From JABSSA01 sp039984715 (GTDB taxonomy: Bacteria; Pseudomonadota; Alphaproteobacteria; Rhodobacterales; Rhodobacteraceae), in NCBI GenBank assembly GCA_039984715.1, contig JBDWUA010000009.1, positions 124,001 through 188,000 on the forward strand: a stretch of DNA of 64,000 bases. Direction: 5' to 3'. Every line of letters starts with the position of its first letter. The stretch's first letter is position 1. Below, in pieces: positions 60,806 to 64,000 of this stretch. The notes beneath the pieces were generated by a model. It saw only the letters and a list, made by a program, of their open reading frames with translations. It did no database searches and was not told the DNA's origin. The position numbers and the translations under genes are program-made.

Positions 60806-63131
60806 GACTGGCATAAAGCTGTGGCAGGCGTTCGGGCAGTCGCTCGACCCGATCAAGAACCTGCACATTGCTGGCCCCAAAAATTCTTTGCGCATAGGTA
60901 TCTGCACGCGGATCAAGGGTCAGGCAAAATGGTACTATGCCCTGCCGTCGGGCCGCATCTACGGCATGACGCGCATCGTGGCGCAGGTAGAACGGGTCGC
61001 GAATATCAATGTCGGCAGGTTCCCCATCGGTGAGAACCAACATCAACTTGCGTGACGCCTTAACCCGCCCCAGATGGGTCGTTGCGTGGCGGATTGCAGC
61101 GCCCATTCGCGTCGAAAGCTTGCCTTCGGCGCCCATCAAACGGGCTTTAGCATGCTCGGCCCAAGGCTGTTCGAAATCCTTGAACCGATTATAGAAAACG
61201 TTTTGCCGCCCGTCCGAACAGAAACCATGAATGGCAAAGCTGTCACCGACGCGGTGAATGGCTTCTGAAAGAAGTACGCAAGCCGACTGCGTGAGTTGCA
61301 GCACTGTTTGTCCGCCCGGAGCCGCGTCGTTTGTGGATTCCGACAAGTCCAAAAGCACCATCACCACCGTGTCCCGTGTGTGGCGAACGAGACGCATCAT
61401 AACGCGCGGGTCAGGCATGCGATGCAGGCGGATGTCGATGGCGGCCATTACGGCGGCGTTCAGGTCCAACTCGTCACCATCTTCGAGCTTGCGGATGCGC
61501 TGTGTCCCCTGTGGGCGCATCGCGTCCATCAAATGCCTTAGGCGGTTTGTGATGCGTCGGTTTTCCTCAAGGATCGTCTGCGCTTTGGCGGGATCACCAA
61601 GTTTGGGGCGCACTTCGCGCACCGTTGCCCATGCCGGGCGGGCCACCTGAATTGTGTGATCGAATTCCTCGTAAAGAACGGGTGGAGCTACGGGTTCTTT
61701 GCCCTCGCGCTCGTTGAAGCTAGTTCCGTCATCATCAAAGAACTCTGCCGATTGTACCCAAATTTCTTGTGCGTCGTCGCCGGCGGTTTCCACCTCGACT
61801 TCATTGACCATTTCCGTGACCGAAACATGCTTTCGCACCTGTTCGGTTGCAGCGGCGGTGGACTGATCCCAGTCGATTTCTTCGTAATCCCACAAGATTC
61901 GATTGTCGCACCGATAAGGGCATGACGGGATGTCGTTATGCAGCGAATAAGGAATGCCGTGCAGCTTATCGGCAAGCGCCGTGCCCAACGTGCGCGCGGC
62001 CTGCGGATCGGACAGGTCCATGCGTGCGAACTGCGATTGCGCCCATGCCGCGATTTTGTCCTCGGCAGGTTGATCGGGCGTGATCAGGGCGCGGGCGATC
62101 CGGTCGAAATGCCCAGCCATGCCAGCAGCGGTTTCGGTATGAAACCGGGCCCAGATGCCACGCAGTTTCGGGAACCGCTCTATTGCCAGCTCTTCGATGC
62201 GCGCGTCTTCGATCAGGCCAATACAGACCATTTGCATTGAGACCAGACCTTCAGCAGAAAGCGGGGCCTTCATCGCCGCGAAATGCGCCGCAAGATGAGC
62301 CGCCTGCGCGCGAAACAGATCGAGGCCGGGAATGTCTTGCCAGTCGTCCACGGCATCGGGCAGGTGCAATTTGTGTTCGGCGGCGAAAGGGCGCAGGCCT
62401 GTGCGTTGCTCGAAATCACCGGCGGTGGGGACCAGCATGAAATCACGCCCCCAAAGGGCGCGCAGATACATGGACAGACGACGCTGCACATCAACCAGAA
62501 CCACGCCCTTACGTTCCGCCTGAAGCACCGCACGGGCAGAGTCAGATTGCAGGGAAAAATATCGTTCCAGTTCTGCATATTCGGTGCGGTGTGCATGAAT
62601 GCCCCAATCGGCCCAGCGGCGCAGCCCCCCTAACGTCAGCACGTTCATCAATTCGTCCAGATGATCGAGAAGCGGCCGCATGGCCCGTGGTGCGCGTGCT
62701 AGGATGTGCTCGAGAAACCGCAGGTAACTCGCAAAAAGATCGGCATCACCCAAACGCCGAGCGGCGAGGGGCGCGGTGTCGAGAATTCGTTCGATCACGC
62801 GGCCCGAAGTGCGGGAAGCAAAGCCAAGACAGGCACCCGCCATGTCGGCCAAAACATCCTCGCCAAGATCGCGCGCGACTTCTGGCATGGCTTCGATCCA
62901 CGCGCGGATCGCACCGTCTCCGCGCCCCATTTGCACCAACGCATCCGTGCTTCGCAACCAAGTGTCCAGACCCCGCGGGCTTAACTTGCGCCGGACATCC
63001 GGCAGCGTGCGGGCAAGGGCAGCACGGGCGAGTTCGGGCAATTGCTCTGGCAAATCCACGTGCTCAACCGGCAAATCCCCGAAGACATCGGCAGAAATGG
63101 TTGGGTCAGAAATATGTGGCAACGGCTGCAT
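60795..63131 (-). CDS. cbbO: CbbO-type VWA domain protein (RuBisCO activase partner)
   Basis: Protein of 778 residues with a C-terminal von Willebrand A domain: the MIDAS motif DLSESTND is near residue 600 and LTDGEPAD lies further on. The N-terminal 300 residues are helical. CbbO works with the AAA+ ATPase CbbQ to remove inhibitors from RuBisCO. The homologous NorD is an alternative name, but the Calvin cycle context and partner gene favour CbbO. The ATG at 63131, with GGGA nine bases upstream, overlaps cbbQ by 26 bases; longer starts up to 63209 are possible. Confidence 0.87.
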   Translation of the reverse strand: MQPLPHISDPTISADVFGDLPVEHVDLPEQLPELARAALARTLPDVRRKLSPRGLDTWLRSTDALVQMGRGDGAIRAWIEAMPEVARDLGEDVLADMAGACLGFASRTSGRVIERILDTAPLAARRLGDADLFASYLRFLEHILARAPRAMRPLLDHLDELMNVLTLGGLRRWADWGIHAHRTEYAELERYFSLQSDSARAVLQAERKGVVLVDVQRRLSMYLRALWGRDFMLVPTAGDFEQRTGLRPFAAEHKLHLPDAVDDWQDIPGLDLFRAQAAHLAAHFAAMKAPLSAEGLVSMQMVCIGLIEDARIEELAIERFPKLRGIWARFHTETAAGMAGHFDRIARALITPDQPAEDKIAAWAQSQFARMDLSDPQAARTLGTALADKLHGIPYSLHNDIPSCPYRCDNRILWDYEEIDWDQSTAAATEQVRKHVSVTEMVNEVEVETAGDDAQEIWVQSAEFFDDDGTSFNEREGKEPVAPPVLYEEFDHTIQVARPAWATVREVRPKLGDPAKAQTILEENRRITNRLRHLMDAMRPQGTQRIRKLEDGDELDLNAAVMAAIDIRLHRMPDPRVMMRLVRHTRDTVVMVLLDLSESTNDAAPGGQTVLQLTQSACVLLSEAIHRVGDSFAIHGFCSDGRQNVFYNRFKDFEQPWAEHAKARLMGAEGKLSTRMGAAIRHATTHLGRVKASRKLMLVLTDGEPADIDIRDPFYLRHDARHAVDAARRQGIVPFCLTLDPRADTYAQRIFGASNVQVLDRVERLPERLPQLYASLTR

Positions 63132-63909
63132 CAAGCGCATCCCGCATGTCAGGATCATCGGTAATCGGACGCACAAGCGCCATAGTACAGGCCGGACCAG
63201 GCGCGACACCCTGACCGATCAGTTTGCCCGCATGGATCAGCATCCGCGTTGAGATGCCTTCATCAAGTCCGTGCCCTTTCAGGTTTCGCGCACGGCCCCC
63301 GATGTCGACCAGCTTTTTGGCGGTTTCAGGGTCCGCACCGGATTCATGAACGACGATTTCAATTTCGACCTCGGTCTCGGGCCAATTGAAGTCCAGCGCC
63401 CCAAAGCGTTGTTTTGTGGATTGCTTAAGATCTTTCATCAACGACTGGTAACCGGGGTTGTAGCTGATCACGAGAAAGAAATCGGGATGCGCTTCAAGCA
63501 GTTCCCCCTTCTTTTCCAGTGGTAACACACGTCGGTTGTCGGTCAGCGGATGGATTATTACGGTGGTATCCTGCCGCGCCTCTACAACTTCGTCGAGATA
63601 GCAAATTGCGCCATGCCGCGCCGCGAGGGTCAGCGGGCCATCCTGCCATTTGGTGCCGTCTGCATCGAGCAAAAATCGCCCCACAAGATCCGAGGCGGTC
63701 ATGTCCTCGTTGCACGCCACCGTGACCAGCGGGCGGCCTAGTTTCCACGCCATATGTTCGACAAAACGGGTCTTGCCGCATCCGGTGGGGCCCTTCAGCA
63801 TCACCGGCATCCGAGCGTCGTAGGCTGCCTGAAACAGCGTCACCTCATCGCTGACGGGCCGATACCACGGCTCTTCAGCTAATGCGTGATCAGAGATCAT
63901 ATCGTTCAT
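63106..63909 (-). CDS. cbbQ: CbbQ-type MoxR AAA+ ATPase
   Basis: AAA+ ATPase of 267 residues. Walker A is GPTGCGKTRFVEH at about residues 39-51, the Walker B region is CYLDEVVEA, and FLVISYNPGYQ is the sensor 1 region. CbbQ hexamers with one CbbO form a RuBisCO activase. A GGGAGCGAT ribosome site precedes the ATG at 63909. The gene lies directly downstream of a RuBisCO small-subunit end. Confidence 0.9.
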   Translation of the reverse strand: MNDMISDHALAEEPWYRPVSDEVTLFQAAYDARMPVMLKGPTGCGKTRFVEHMAWKLGRPLVTVACNEDMTASDLVGRFLLDADGTKWQDGPLTLAARHGAICYLDEVVEARQDTTVIIHPLTDNRRVLPLEKKGELLEAHPDFFLVISYNPGYQSLMKDLKQSTKQRFGALDFNWPETEVEIEIVVHESGADPETAKKLVDIGGRARNLKGHGLDEGISTRMLIHAGKLIGQGVAPGPACTMALVRPITDDPDMRDALDAAVATYF

Positions 63910-63930
63910 ATCGCTCCCTCAAGTTTACGG

Positions 63931-63960
63931 CGGCCCATGCCCAGAACAGGCAATGGGCCG
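63931..63960 (-). repeat. Hairpin between cbbS end and cbbQ
   Basis: CGGCCCAT (63931-63938) and ATGGGCCG (63953-63960) pair perfectly, and GCC/GGC inside can extend the stem. It lies 12 bases after the small-subunit stop. Similar hairpins after abundant cbbLS mRNA slow decay and reduce read-through into cbbQ. Confidence 0.55.
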
Positions 63961-63972
63961 CGTGGCACACTG

Positions 63973-64000
63973 TCAGACCATTTCACCACGGTAGACGACC
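63973..64000 (-). CDS. cbbS: RuBisCO small subunit, C-terminal end (partial)
   Basis: The minus strand enters the window with codons for VVYRGEMV followed by TGA at 63973-63975. VVYRG close to the C-terminus is the ending of green-type (form IA) bacterial RuBisCO small subunits, which lack the long C-terminal extension of red-type subunits. The position directly upstream of cbbQ and cbbO fits the form IA order cbbL-cbbS-cbbQ-cbbO. Only eight residues are visible, so this is a contextual call. Confidence 0.6.

Noticed and set aside
60795..63909. NorD/NorQ genes of nitric oxide reductase
   Set aside because: NorQ/NorD are homologous to CbbQ/CbbO, but no norC or norB is present and both sides are Calvin cycle genes.

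Overview
The window reads as chromosomal DNA of an alphaproteobacterium, most likely a marine Rhodobacterales (roseobacter-type) organism. The evidence is the mix of systems: a VPLPA-CTERM surface protein inside an exopolysaccharide locus, TRAP and amino-acid ABC uptake operons, DUF1445 and DUF2848 enzymes, and a compact Calvin cycle operon with cbbR, cbbQ and cbbO. GC content is moderate and gene density is high. No rRNA, tRNA, CRISPR array or intact mobile element was seen.

Region 1 (40-17196) is an exopolysaccharide locus. A Wza-type export protein is divergent from a long plus-strand run: a Wzy-type polymerase/ligase, a VPLPA-CTERM protein, a priming sugar transferase, three NAD-dependent epimerases, a radical SAM/SPASM protein, GT2 and GT1 glycosyltransferases, a GumC/Wzz-type chain-length protein, a nucleotidyltransferase, a Wzx-type flippase, an FkbM methyltransferase, a polysaccharide deacetylase and a class I methyltransferase. 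Together these could make, decorate, flip, polymerise and export one polymer.

Region 2 (17508-24409) is a LacI-family regulator divergent from a Dpp/Opp-class ABC importer whose two ATPases are fused. A LacI-type operator lies between them. The regulator suggests a sugar-derived ligand.

Region 3 (24904-34265) holds a LysR regulator, a DUF1445 protein, a DctPQM TRAP transporter, a fused 5-oxoprolinase, a broken glutamate dehydrogenase fragment and a DUF2848 protein. It looks like an operon for taking up and opening 5-oxoproline or a D-glutamate-related compound.

Region 4 (34640-47925) is the most unusual. A LuxR-type regulator is divergent from a ten-gene operon: a cysteine-desulfurase-like enzyme without the usual active-site Cys, a polar amino-acid ABC importer (four genes), an IMPase-type phosphatase, two ornithine-cyclodeaminase-family proteins, a fold-type I aminotransferase, a 1001-residue fusion of a hydroxylysine-kinase-like domain, an M23 peptidase domain and a phospholyase-like class III aminotransferase domain, and a threonine-dehydratase-like enzyme. 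I infer catabolism of a hydroxylated cationic amino acid, with 5-hydroxylysine as the leading guess.

Region 5 (47926-49876) holds small genes (HxlR regulator, membrane protein, GFA protein) and two decayed gene remnants.

Region 6 (49866-64000) is the Calvin-Benson-Bassham cluster. On the minus strand it runs fbp-prk-tkt-gap-pgk-fba-tpiA-rpe-gph-cbbY, with cbbR divergent. A second minus-strand unit contains cbbQ and cbbO, preceded by the last codons of what looks like a green-type (form IA) RuBisCO small subunit at the window edge. The organism therefore appears able to fix CO2.
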